Origin: Onchidella celtica | Lineage: Eukaryota > Mollusca > Gastropoda > Systellommatophora > Onchidiidae | Length of the DNA: 64,000 nt | Assembly (NCBI GenBank): GCA_963931925.1 | Contig: OZ007569.1 | Span: 73,584,118-73,648,117, forward strand | Direction of reading: 5' to 3' | Shown: piece by piece, positions 21,456 through 32,600 of the stretch | How the letters are laid out: each line of letters starts with the position of its first letter | How positions within the stretch are numbered: position 1 is the stretch's first letter | Notes under the pieces: generated by a model | Told to the model about the DNA's origin: nothing | Database searches by the model: none | What the model saw: the letters and a program-made list of their open reading frames with translations, nothing else | Translations under genes and position numbers: made by a program

Positions 21456-24038
21456 ATGTTAACTAGAAAGAAGGGAAGTCGAACCATTGGCAAATCAATG
21501 TTGAAAACACTGGACACTGAAGTGGAAAGCTTTAAGAGAAAAATGCATCCAAAAAGACATTCAAATCAAGAAAACCAACCTAAATATCGGAAGAAAAAAC
21601 TGAAGCTATCAATTAATGATGAAGATATTGAGAATTTCAAGCTGAGGTTTCATCCTGGGCGGCTTAGCAAACAGGAGAATCAGTCAAATTGCAGAACAAC
21701 ACCAAAGAATGCAAAGAAAACTATGGACTCTGGAAAAGGAGGTGCAGATGAGAACCTTGGGAAACCAGTAGATGAAAGTAAAGCAGGGGCAACTCCAAAT
21801 TCAAAATCTAAGAAACAATTTCTTTGTGAGGTGTGTTGTGCAATGTTCAAAACATCTACTAATTTGAAGGAGCATGTGAAAATTCATTCTAGTGTAAAGG
21901 AATATAAGTGTCCTCAGTGTGACTATGCATGTCATAGAGAGAGAAATTTGAAAACTCACATGTTAACCCATGAGGATAAAAAACCTATTCAGTGTCCCAA
22001 ATGTGATTACACTTGCATTCAGAATTTTCAGCTGAAAGCTCATCTACTACTCCATGAAACAGATACTCCATTCCGATGTAATTTGTGTGATGCTACATAC
22101 AAGAAGGAAGCTGGTTTGAAAGTGCACATGCTAACTCATCTCAATGTGCACAAGTTTCAGTGTAAAGACTGCAAATATGTTGGCAATCGTTATGCTGATT
22201 ATCGGCGCCACCTGCTCATTCATTCAAAATCCAAACCTGTGAAGTGTCCATATTGCAGCTACAGTTGTATACGGCAGTCCCGGCTGAAAGCTCACATACT
22301 TGTACACAGAAGGAAAGATGTCACGGCACAAGCGGATCCCTTGCTATCAAGCCTGGAGCAGGATCTCCTTCATTGTGACATCTGTGATTATGTGTGCACT
22401 CTTCCATCCCGCCTCAAGAAACACAAGAAATCTCATAACGGCACAAATCCCTACACCTGTGACTTGTGCAGTTTCTCATGCTCCAGAGCTTCTGTTCTCC
22501 GAGCCCACAAACAAGAGCATAAATCTGAAGCAAATTCTGTTGTTCTCACATTTGCAACTGAGCAAAGTGTTGATCCTGGGATTTTACAAAGAGGTAATAT
22601 ACAATCTGGAGTTGTGGCATCAGCTGGGAATCAGCAAGTTATTTACACGGACATTCAAGATCAAACACAAACAGTGACTTTGCCAGACAACCAGCAGGAT
22701 TTTTTCCATCCTTCAGAAAATCAGACTGTTATATTTACAACCACTGGTGGTCAGACTGACAACTTTTCTATGACCCAGAATGAACAAGCTATACTGTTAT
22801 CTTCCAGCAATCAGCAGTGGGATGTTGGAGCTTCAGAATGGCCAGAAAATTTCAATGTGGAGGACTTCACTGGTCTAAGCTTTGATCAGATGGCACTTCA
22901 ACCATCTCAGAGTTACATTGTGGCAGTTGTGAAGGATGAGAATCAGCAACCATCTGATGCAGAGCATCTGCAGGAGATAGTGCAGCTGCCAGACACTGAA
23001 GGTGTCAAACAGGAAGTGATTCAAGACAATCATATTGAGTCACTATGTCCAGAAACAGTGGAACCTAAACCTCCCAGGAACCACTCCAAGGCCAAAATGT
23101 ACCATTGTAATGAATGCAGCTTTTCCTGTGACTACAAGTCAACTTTCAAGAAACATGTAAGAAAACATGCGGCACTGAAAAAGTACAAATGTGCACACTG
23201 CGATTATATGTGTGATGAAATGTCTCGAATGAAGAAACATTTGATGAGCCATACAGACCAAAAGACATTCCAGTGTGAGATTTGTCACTATGCATGTAGA
23301 AATAAGGGGACTCTGCAGCAGCACTTGAAAGCTCATACCTGTCCAGGCAGCAGCTTGTATCAGTGCACACAGTGTGAGTATACATGCAAAAGTGCCTTGG
23401 GCCTCAAGTCACACATAGCCAGACATTTGGGAGAGAACTTGTATCAATGTGATTTGTGCGGGCAGGGCTGCCAATCAGCTTACCTCCTTAAGAAACACAA
23501 GATTGCTCATGGTCAGAAGCCAATCCAGTGCCAGTATTGTTCGTATAGTTGTGTCCAGAAACAACAAATGAACATCCACATGCTTCAGCACACCTATGAA
23601 TATCCATTCTGTTGTCATCTGTGTCAAGCGAAATACAAGAAAGAGGACAGTCTGAGAGTTCATATCATGTCTCAGCATGAGAAAAAACACAAGTTTACTT
23701 GTCATCTGTGCAACTACGCTGGAAATCGAGCAGCTGATTTTAGAGAACATATGTTGACCCATTCTGATCAAAAGCCCCATCAGTGTCCCCATTGTTCCTA
23801 TTCTTGTATTCGACCAACACAATTGCAGAAGCACATAGCCATCCATGAGAAAGGCCGGAGTGTAAGGTCTAAAGTGAGGAAGAAAATCTACCGTTGTGCT
23901 TTCTGCGATTTCACTTGTGCACGATCATTTCGTCTCAAAGCTCATCTGACTAAAGTACACCTGGACCTGCCAGAAAATGTCATTTTTAAACTTGATATGA
24001 CACAGATGGAGAGATCTGAGGTATTAGAGAAGGATTAG
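21456..24038 (+). CDS. Polydactyl C2H2 zinc finger protein, 18 fingers (paralog B)
   Basis: An 860-residue protein in one coding exon, a paralog of the protein at 1009-3786. Finger order is the same: eight fingers at residues about 124-355 and ten at 551-835, with the same YKKE, YAGNR-type and SCIRQ-type fingers in both clusters. The end after the last finger (HLDLPENVIF) is also shared. Differences lie outside the fingers. The N-terminus is basic and holds a 22-residue unit twice (residues 24-45 and 59-80; core HPxRxSxQENQ). The linker holds a degenerate decapeptide repeat at about 381-455 with NQQ/NQT/GQT spaced ten residues apart. It is probably a nuclear DNA-binding regulator; targets are unknown. 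The start is the first Met, 84 bp after a good splice acceptor. A and B lie 17.7 kb apart in the same direction, which indicates local duplication. Confidence 0.95.
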   Translation: MLTRKKGSRTIGKSMLKTLDTEVESFKRKMHPKRHSNQENQPKYRKKKLKLSINDEDIENFKLRFHPGRLSKQENQSNCRTTPKNAKKTMDSGKGGADENLGKPVDESKAGATPNSKSKKQFLCEVCCAMFKTSTNLKEHVKIHSSVKEYKCPQCDYACHRERNLKTHMLTHEDKKPIQCPKCDYTCIQNFQLKAHLLLHETDTPFRCNLCDATYKKEAGLKVHMLTHLNVHKFQCKDCKYVGNRYADYRRHLLIHSKSKPVKCPYCSYSCIRQSRLKAHILVHRRKDVTAQADPLLSSLEQDLLHCDICDYVCTLPSRLKKHKKSHNGTNPYTCDLCSFSCSRASVLRAHKQEHKSEANSVVLTFATEQSVDPGILQRGNIQSGVVASAGNQQVIYTDIQDQTQTVTLPDNQQDFFHPSENQTVIFTTTGGQTDNFSMTQNEQAILLSSSNQQWDVGASEWPENFNVEDFTGLSFDQMALQPSQSYIVAVVKDENQQPSDAEHLQEIVQLPDTEGVKQEVIQDNHIESLCPETVEPKPPRNHSKAKMYHCNECSFSCDYKSTFKKHVRKHAALKKYKCAHCDYMCDEMSRMKKHLMSHTDQKTFQCEICHYACRNKGTLQQHLKAHTCPGSSLYQCTQCEYTCKSALGLKSHIARHLGENLYQCDLCGQGCQSAYLLKKHKIAHGQKPIQCQYCSYSCVQKQQMNIHMLQHTYEYPFCCHLCQAKYKKEDSLRVHIMSQHEKKHKFTCHLCNYAGNRAADFREHMLTHSDQKPHQCPHCSYSCIRPTQLQKHIAIHEKGRSVRSKVRKKIYRCAFCDFTCARSFRLKAHLTKVHLDLPENVIFKLDMTQMERSEVLEKD

Positions 24039-24435
24039 TAGATAAACATTTTATAATTAATTAGCCTATTTGATACAAGTAACTAAGTTCATTGTAAAAT
24101 TTAATGTGAATCATTTGACATCTGTTCTTGTTTTGTATGTTCTGTATCATTTATTCAGTATCTGATTTTCTTTACTTCCTCTTCTTTTTTTTTTTTTACC
24201 TTCGAATGCCTATTCATTGTAGCTTTGGGGATGAATAGCACATTTTATATTCAGACCTTTGCCACTCATCTTGTACATGTATTTCTGTTGTCTTAATACA
24301 ATATCCACGAAAGTCTGATACGATATCTATAATTTATGGCAGTCATGGAAAGCAACGAGGAATCTTTGTTTATTATACTTTGTGTTTCATGATCTGTTGC
24401 TATCTGACTTTGCTGTTTACATGTATGTGCATGTA
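24039..24435 (+). other. 3' region of zinc finger gene B
   Basis: AT-rich sequence after the TAG stop. I see no AATAAA before the pogo-like element that begins at 24436; the first one (24969) is inside that element. Confidence 0.4.
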
Positions 24436-25239
24436 CAGTAAAACCTTGCTATACCGCCACCCGCTATACCGCCATTCCCGCATACCGCCGGCTTTTCGCC
24501 GTGGAACGGATCTGACACCTATACAAAGTCACTAAAAATCTCGTTATACCGCCATCCGCCAACAGTTTGACTGCTACATTCATAACTTGAGTATAGTAAA
24601 TACTGCTCGTTATAGCGCCTACGTAAATTTAACCCCCACTCCCCACCTCTACCTAAATCCAGCTAACAGACGGAACATCACATGGCGCCACAGTCTGTGC
24701 TTGTTACTCAAACACCAATCCTACTACACAGTCTTCACTTTTGAAGTCCTGATAGGCCTACTACTGATGGGGCATGCAGTGGGAAAGACGGGTCACATTT
24801 CAATAGAGAGTGCGAACGAACGTAAGCGCGCGCAAGGTGATGTTTCAACTGGTTCATACCGGCCGCGGGGTACGATCCAAACAACACACGTTTGTTGCTG
24901 AATTGTAATGTAGCATTATTTGTCGTGTTGCAATACATAATACTTTTACTCCAAGGTGCGATTTCCTGAATAAATAAACTCCAACACACATAAACACAAA
25001 AAACAACAACAACAAAAAAATACAAATGCAAGCAATGTAAACTTCAAAATGACAATGGAGGTTTATGGCCAGTGGAGAGATAAGGGAGATAACTGCAATA
25101 TTTTAGACATGTTGCTTTTTTAGCCAGTCCAATGTTGGTAAATTACTTATTTCCCTTGTTCTACATGGTATATTATATATTCGTTGTACCGCCAATTTTC
25201 TGTTTGCCCCTTACTTGGCGGTATAACGAGGTTTTACTG
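24436..25239. mobile_element. Pogo/Tigger-like non-autonomous DNA element
   Basis: The element begins CAGTAAAACCTTGCTATACC and ends with the complementary GGTATAACGAGGTTTTACTG. TA stands at both outer ends (24434-24435 and 25240-25241). CAGT termini with a TA target are typical of pogo-group Tc1/mariner elements. The left part repeats TATACCGCCA several times. There is no transposase frame, so it depended on another copy for movement. Confidence 0.88.
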
Positions 25240-28200
25240 TAGTTTGCCTGTCGTTCCCCCCCCCCCCCCTCTCTTTTTTTTTCTAATTTAAGTATAGACA
25301 ATGAAGGTAGCACAGACTAGCTTTAAATACATGTACCTGGCATTCATTTTCCTCAACTGGAAGCTACAGTAAGTTAGGGCAGTTCATCTGCAGAGAGTGA
25401 TCAGGAATGTGAATTGAAAGAAACCAGTCTCTGTTCTGTACTTACAATATAATTATGATATTTCCTTTTTGCTTTGCTTTTTTTTTTTTTTTATAAGGAT
25501 GACATGATAGGCTTAATTATGATGAACAAAGTACAGTATATTACATGTTATATCTTGTGAGAGCACAAGAATGCAAAGTGACTGTTATTTTGTGATGCAT
25601 ATTGGGATGACAGCTAGTCTTATTTTACGTCATTAATGAGTCATGCAGGGATTAAGGAGTGCACCTCGGAAGAACACCGAAACTACAGTTTGATATTATT
25701 TTTTATTTTTAGTATTAGAAGTAGAACAAGTGCTAAAATACTACATGATTATCAGTTTGACATTATGTGTTTTGTTTGTATGAATTTCACCAGGAAAAAA
25801 TAAAAAGACTGTCTTACTGGTAACTTTGGACAAAGGGGAAGCTGTTCCCGTACCATTCATAGAGATTGTTATCTCTGAGTAGATGAGGAAGAGGTAGAGA
25901 AACAGATAAGCTAAGGGCTCTTTTAAAATTTGATTTCGAGAAAGCTGGACAGGTTTCCTTGGATTGTTTATGTAGGCCTACCTTGCCTTGCAACAAAATA
26001 TAATGCATGTATCACCAGTTTCATGACGAAGGCGCGAATTGAGATAACAACAGCTGTACAGTCACAACCAATAGGCGAATGCTTTAATTATCTGTATGAC
26101 GGGTAAATAGATCAGATTTGAGATAATGATCCTTTTGTGGTTATCAAAAGTATATTGCGGGAGGCGGGGGGTGTCTTTATCCAACACAAGCAATTTTGTT
26201 AAATCTCATTTAGTTTTTTGTGCTTTGGGATTAAAGCTTTGGAGACATTGATAATAAGAGTAGCACAAAATTTTCAAAACTGAATTTCTCGCAACACTGA
26301 TTTTAGTGGTTTGCCCCTTCGTCATTCAGAGAAGTTAAGTGTTGGCCTTTTCGTTGTACAGCTGTTGATATCTGTACGCCCCTCCATCATGATGATGAAA
26401 CCAACAATATTTAGACAGCTTTTGCTGACAGTAATACTCATGCACAAATGTGCACATTGTAAATATGACGATGACTCATTTTTATTGTACATGTATATAT
26501 GTATATGACCTGAAGTAATAATGTACCGTACTTGCATAGCACTTGTACAGTTTATGTATTTATACAGTTACTGTATGAATGGCGTAGTAAAGTGAAATGG
26601 ATTTGCAACACGTGAAAAACAGATTTTGCCTGGGTTGTTTTGCTTTTGAATGTTTTTGTGTTTTTTAGTTCTTTTTATGGTTTCCTTAATTTCACTGTAT
26701 GTTTAAATACTTTCGTTTGTATTATTATTGAACTTGTTATTGTATGTATGTTTGTCGCTGTATAAGTTTTCCTCCTGTTACCTTCTATATGTACATACAT
26801 TTACCTTCATGAGTGCATCAGAATGTTTTCATTACAGTCCGTTACGAATGAAGATCAGAGTGAACATGCAGAAGGTAACTTGGATTTGGAGTGATTGTCG
26901 GAAAAGAAATTGTACCAAAAAAAAAAAAAGAAAAAAAGAAAAAAAGATACCGGCATAGGAAGTAACCCGACGTCAGTACCAGCCTTACTCTTCTCTTACT
27001 CTTAGTCTTACCCATTGTAAAGGTACTGCATTTATAATTTAGAGTAAGTCTGAGAATGTGATGTAGGCTACCTTGCTAAAAGTAATGAATAATTTAGCAT
27101 AAGATTCTCACTGCAGCCACAGAATGAACACACACACGGAGATTAGCTATACAAAATATATATAACGCAATGGTACAATAAGAAAGAAACAGAAACATCT
27201 TGTGCAGTCATATCAGTTCTGATGCATATCATCTATGTTCCTCCATAAGGTTAAACTGCTGATCTGAGGAGATTAAATTTGAAAACTGAATTAAGTTTAA
27301 AAAGAAAACTGCAAGGTGGAAAAAACAAAACGGTGATAGACAAAGAGAAGAGATAACAGAGAGGTTCTATACAAAATACAGATCGATCAACAGTAAGAAA
27401 ATAAGATCAAGGGTGACACTACCCAGAATCACGGTCGATGGGGAGCAACCATTAAAATTCTTAGTTTCACAATTATTATAGTTACATCCCTTAGATTGGC
27501 AACTGATCCATCCCCGCGAGTTCACTGTTGCTTTTAAACTAGGTTACATGTAAAAAAAATTTATGTATAGCACACTATTACTGGTCTGTCATACATGTCT
27601 TTGCTGTCACTTTGAAATCTTCAAGTGTTGTGTTGAACTGAATGAACTCGGCAAACCACATGGTACCGGTAGGCCTATGTAAAAAAAACAAAACACGTAG
27701 GCCTACATTCGTACAAATAGTAATTTTAAAATATACAGCGACAGGATAAAAAAGGAAGGGATGGGAACAGATCGACATAATTTACAAAAAAATATGTACT
27801 GTAAAATTACTCTGTAAGTTGTGGGGAATTCTGCAAATAATTGTCACAGGGAATTACTAAAATACTAAGCAGCGTTCTTATTATTTTGGTTATTTCCAAT
27901 CTTCCGACAGTACTGGACGTTTAACATGTCACTCTGAAAATGTTTAATGTAATGAGCTTAATGTGCTTTAATAGCCAGTAAACAGAACAAAATTTCAAGT
28001 TAGGAATAAGGACGAAAACAAAAGAAAACAAGCAGAATAACGGACTGAGTGAGGGCAAACGAGCAGAGATACATTGCTCATGTAAGACAGGCAGACAGAC
28101 AGACGAACAGATGCATGCCGATTGATATATTTGTTTTTAAGTAGGCCTATACATGTACATGGGAAAGGAAGAGGGGGGAGGGGGCATACAGAAGCAGATC

Positions 28201-28310
28201 GAAAAATTTATAACTTTCGGCTTTCTCAACTGTTGGAAGCAGATAAGTGGTGAGTCTCAGTAGGGCCAGGTGTAACTGTAAGAAGAAATTTTGGCAACAA
28301 CAACAACAAG
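25240..28310. other. Intergenic, no gene recognised
   Basis: AT-rich with a C-run at about 25256-25269, A- and T-runs, and several TAGGCCTA palindromes (about 25975, 27670 and 27700). Open frames are short and unsupported. Confidence 0.5.
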
Positions 28311-28638
28311 TTATTTGCGGAGCCCTTCGGGTGTGGATAGACAGCCACAAAAAACGTTACAAACAGAACAGTTTCTACAGACGCAAGAAAACGTTACGAA
28401 CATTGCATGCAGAACATGTTCTACAGACACAAAAAAAAAAACGTTACAAACAGAACATGTTCAACAGACACAAAAAAGAACAAAACATTACAAACAGAAC
28501 ATGTTCTACAGACAGAACAAAAACCGTTACAAACAGAACTTGTTCTACAGACACAAGAAAACGTTACAAACAGAACATGCTCTATTTGTAACATTTTCTT
28601 GTGTCTGTTTGTCCACACCCGAAGGGCTCGGCAAATAC
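28311..28638. repeat. Fold-back element with internal 38-bp tandem repeats
   Basis: The outer 55 bp on each side are imperfect inverted repeats (left TTATTTGCGGAGCCCTTCGG, right complementary, ending GGCTCGGCAAATA). Between them are about six copies of a roughly 38-bp unit containing CGTTACAAACAGAACATG and CTACAGACAC. The unit resembles the inner part of the terminal repeat, so the tandem array seems to have grown from it. Open frames here follow from the repeat and are not genes. Confidence 0.85.
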
Positions 28639-29346
28639 AACGTTGTTTTTTTCTTTTACCAACTTTTTTTCTCAACGATTGGCGATTTTGCAAATCATGG
28701 TCAAGGGGAAATAACGAATAAAAATACTTAAAATACTTAGACTAGAGAGAAGCATTCTACATGTACATGTAATTACAATGTACATGACTTGTAGTTTGGT
28801 TGTCCCATTGAGCACAGTGAAGTTAAAAGTTTGCATTCCTTTCAGCAAAGTTTTTTGGCTTGTCACTCTGAAATGCCTAAGTATTTGATGAACTCACAGG
28901 GCTTTAAAAGCAAGCGACTGAAAGTGAAACAAAACTTCAAAGTGGGGTGAACAAAAATTGATTTTGGGAGAGGGCAAACAGGCAGGCATAGAAACAGAAA
29001 AACTGGATAGGCAGTTGGGTGGGTTGGGTTCACATAGCCTACTATTGCTCCGATTAACCGCTCGTGTATCAACTCTTAATTATCCATTCATCTGTTCACT
29101 TATCATCTATAATCGCCCTTGCTCCTGAGATCATTCACCTGTGTGCCACTGAGTCGGTTAGTAAGCGTACTAAAACTGAATAATTATTTTGATCGATTTC
29201 CGTCCCCACCATTGCGTAAAATAAAATTACACCACTCATTCAGTTCTGTATCTGCTATGCTTTCATGGTGTAGCACTGGTTAAAATAATTTAATAAATAG
29301 AACGACCAGTGTGTGGCAATCAAAGGTTATACAATACATAAACTTT
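28639..29346. other. Intergenic, nothing recognised
   Basis: AT-rich spacer between the fold-back element and the retrotransposon tail that lies just upstream of TTC13. Confidence 0.5.
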
Positions 29347-29533
29347 CTCGATGCGTTAAAAGACTTTATACAACTAATATATTTTTAAATGGTCTTAACA
29401 TCTATGTAAGATTTTACCCTGTTTTTAGCCTCAGAGGAGCGACGTTGAGTCGCATATAGGCCTACTATAGTGCAGTTGGGGAATCGTCTTATAGTTATAG
29501 ACGAACCAACTATAAAAGAAGAAGAAGAAGAAA
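29347..29533 (+). mobile_element. 3'-end fragment of the second non-LTR family
   Basis: This matches the reverse complement of about 15308-15475, the 3' UTR of the element at 15300-17520. It ends in the same AGAAGAAGAAG tail. It is a short, 5'-truncated insertion that ends about 130 bp before the TTC13 start codon, so it may lie in the promoter or the 5' UTR. Confidence 0.85.
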
Positions 29534-29661
29534 TCATAATTCGCGCCAGGCAACAGGTCTCGTTCTCTGGCTCTACTTTTGTGGTGTTAATTATGTGCCC
29601 CTGAATGAGAACTCTCTCTTCCAGAAGTCAAAACAAGGTTTACAGAGAAACAAGGAACGTG

Positions 29662-32600
29662 ATGTGGTCACTTTCACTCTCTATCTCAGTTACCTTTGCT
29701 GCATTGGCTTTTGGGCAAGTATGCAAGATTTCTAGCGTCCAGGTTGACAACGAGAATGGGGGACAGCAGTATATTCAACTAAATCTCAAGAAAGTGGATG
29801 TGGACGACGAAGGATCTTGTCCTGGCTGCAGCGTGAATGATGACTCGATATCGGGCGGTTATCAGTACAGTAAATGGACTTCCACCCCACCCACATTCAA
29901 GCTAGCCTTTACGCCAGGAGAACTTATCCCAGAATGTGGTAAGTGCGAGTGGGTACCATGTGAAGTTTTCTGCAGAATAAGGAGAAAATTGTGCGTAATT
30001 TGTATGTAATTCTAAAAATTGGAATCTATGTACACAAGGCTGTTACTGTGTTAGGTCTAGATCTAGATACATCTGGAAACAGGTGTAATAGATCTAGATA
30101 TCTAGATCTAGAGTGATTGGCATGGTGTGCGACCACTTTTATTTAGGCCTACTTCAAATTGTCAGACTCATGGCTTAGGTAGTAATATTCTTTATTGGTC
30201 AGTGTGAATGTAAGTCATACAATGATAATCATGCTGCAGAGCCACACCACCACAATCAAGTGTAGAACAACAACACTCAAGCCGAATAGGCCTTTTTGCA
30301 ACCACTAGACTCCAGAACACTTTTGCCCCCCGACTGGTCTGAAGCGTTTCCACCCACATAATTTCGTCAGAAGAGCGCTTTTTCTGTTTTTCTATGTTCA
30401 AACAACTGATTGGCTCCTTTTTATGCCTTTCAATCATAGTAGGCACTATCAACTCACCGAGGCAGTAGAGGGTGTTAACGCTCACCCTGCATATGACGGC
30501 TTAAAGCCGGCTGTCCGCTCAGTGACCTTACTCATGGAGAATCTTATCTGGGACGCACTGGCCCTTGCCAGTGTACGATGACCACACTACCGCTGTCCGC
30601 ATGGTTCAGTTTGTATTGATTGGTATGAAAACATTTGCTGCTATTCCTCTTGATAATGAATGAACCAGCAAAACCTTGGTCTGTCAGTCTCTAACCAATG
30701 ATCTGACTTATGATATGATACCAAATAGACATCTGTAGTTTTCGTGAGAACAAAGCATGATAACTAGCCCCCCCCCCCCCCCCCCCCTACCCCCCAAAGC
30801 AATGGTTTCATCCTGATTGACACATACTATTTTTACTAGTGAACCAGTGTGGGTATTTGGGGCAAAGATAATTTCAGAGTTTGTTTCTGATTGGTTCTTA
30901 GATACAGACAACTCAGATAGATGATGGTCAGCTTGTGAGAAAATGAGATAATATTGCAAATTTGTTGAGCAACAGTTCGCATATCGATGTTACACCTTTT
31001 GATAGTGTGGGGAGAGCCTTTGAAAGTTTAGTCTTTGTGATTCCAACCAGTGGTTCACTGGTTAACATGCCCTTGTCACAATGCCTTTGATTTAGAAGAA
31101 ATACAGTGAGCAGTCAGACGATAGGTACATCTCAAAGAGGGCAGTGACCCGAAGTGTGAAAATACGACTTGCACGCAACGCGGTCAGCTTGACCTTGCCG
31201 TATTTGTACGCCCATGCAGAATAAATGCATGGAAAGTCGATGTCGTATTTGTACGCCCCTTGCAGGGTGAGGGTTAAGATCACTTCCGGTAGGGTGCCTC
31301 CCGGCACACTTACCTTAAGTTAGTAAGGAAGTTGTTTCCTCAACTGAAAAATCTTCGATTACACTTGACTTCATGGCCAGAAAATGAGAAGGGATCAGCC
31401 ACTCTCACAAAAACTGCTTTCTTAATGAAACAGCACAACAAAGTCAGATGACTGCATGCTGGGGGTTGCAATAATTAGGAAGTGATTTCAGTTTTCAGTC
31501 ACATTTGTGACCTGGTTGCACTGGGAGCCAATCACCATATTACATACATTTATTTTTTTGCACTTTTTATTAGAAAACAATAGAGAGAACGTTACCTGAC
31601 CCTCCATTAACAGGGGAAATTGAGGAAGGATGCAAGCAAAGTATTTATATGCCATCAAGAGAAAGTGTTCATATGTCCCAACCAAGTCAAGATCATCCTA
31701 TTCTTAATCCTAAATCCATCTCCAACCATGTCCTCTTGGTAGTATTAATCAGAAGCGTGAAAGTGGAAACATATTGTTAAGATTAGTTCAATTAGTTATC
31801 ATAAAAAAGATTGGTGCAATCTTGTTTTCAATTAAACTGAGACCTGCAATAATTGTTGATCTTTCCTTTCATCCAGACTCAGACACCACAAATCTGCCCC
31901 ATGGTTTGTGTTCCAAAGCTTCCTCTCCAAATGATGATTTCTGCGGTGGCAGTGTGTGTAGTCTTGAGGATGTGGAGGTAGGGTGCTCTCTCTCCATAAC
32001 TCGGCAAGGGATCCCACAAAAGTTTCATCAGTTTTCTTAACTTTGATAACAAGTCATCAGTCTTATGAACTTTCAAGAGTATTTTGAAAATAAATTTCGT
32101 AGAGCTCTATCCTTTGTGCTCTACATTCTTGTGTTGCAGCTTTTTATTATCCCCAAAAAGTAAGGCATTTCAGCCTTTGAATCTGTGTCCAAGTGCAGTG
32201 CTATGGTGGCTTGGCCTGGATCTGCAAACACTTTTTTCAAGTTTATGCTCAGGATTGCAACTTATCCAGCATTTAGTAATCCATTTTCTTGTAATTATCT
32301 TTACATTTTGAGTTGGTTTCTTTTTTGCATGTTCCATCTCAGGCTCCTCATTTGATTTTCTTCATTGATGGTATGTGAGTTAAATTTTTTAAGCCTGGTG
32401 GTATCTACCGTAAAAGTTTAAAAGAAAATGATTTCTAGATCAAAATAATAGGTAACTGAAATTGCGCAATGTTAGGCTTTCAGTATTAGAGTAGACCTGT
32501 AGTCTAATCACATTAGATTTAGATCTTAAAAACAAAGTTACTGCCCAGTTTTAAGAGGCTGAATAAACAGTGAATTTTCTTATGATTAATCAAGTTAAAA

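Noticed and set aside
23475..23846. 123-codon minus-strand frame and other antisense frames over both zinc finger genes
   Set aside because: Shadows of the repetitive finger coding sequence.
28247..28731. Plus-strand frames of 104-146 codons
   Set aside because: Products of the 38-bp tandem repeat and its flanks; peptide repeats appear in several frames at once.
29605..29661. Upstream Met at 29605 as the TTC13 start
   Set aside because: It would put 19 polar, basic residues before a good signal peptide; Met at 29662 is a better start, though the first cannot be excluded.
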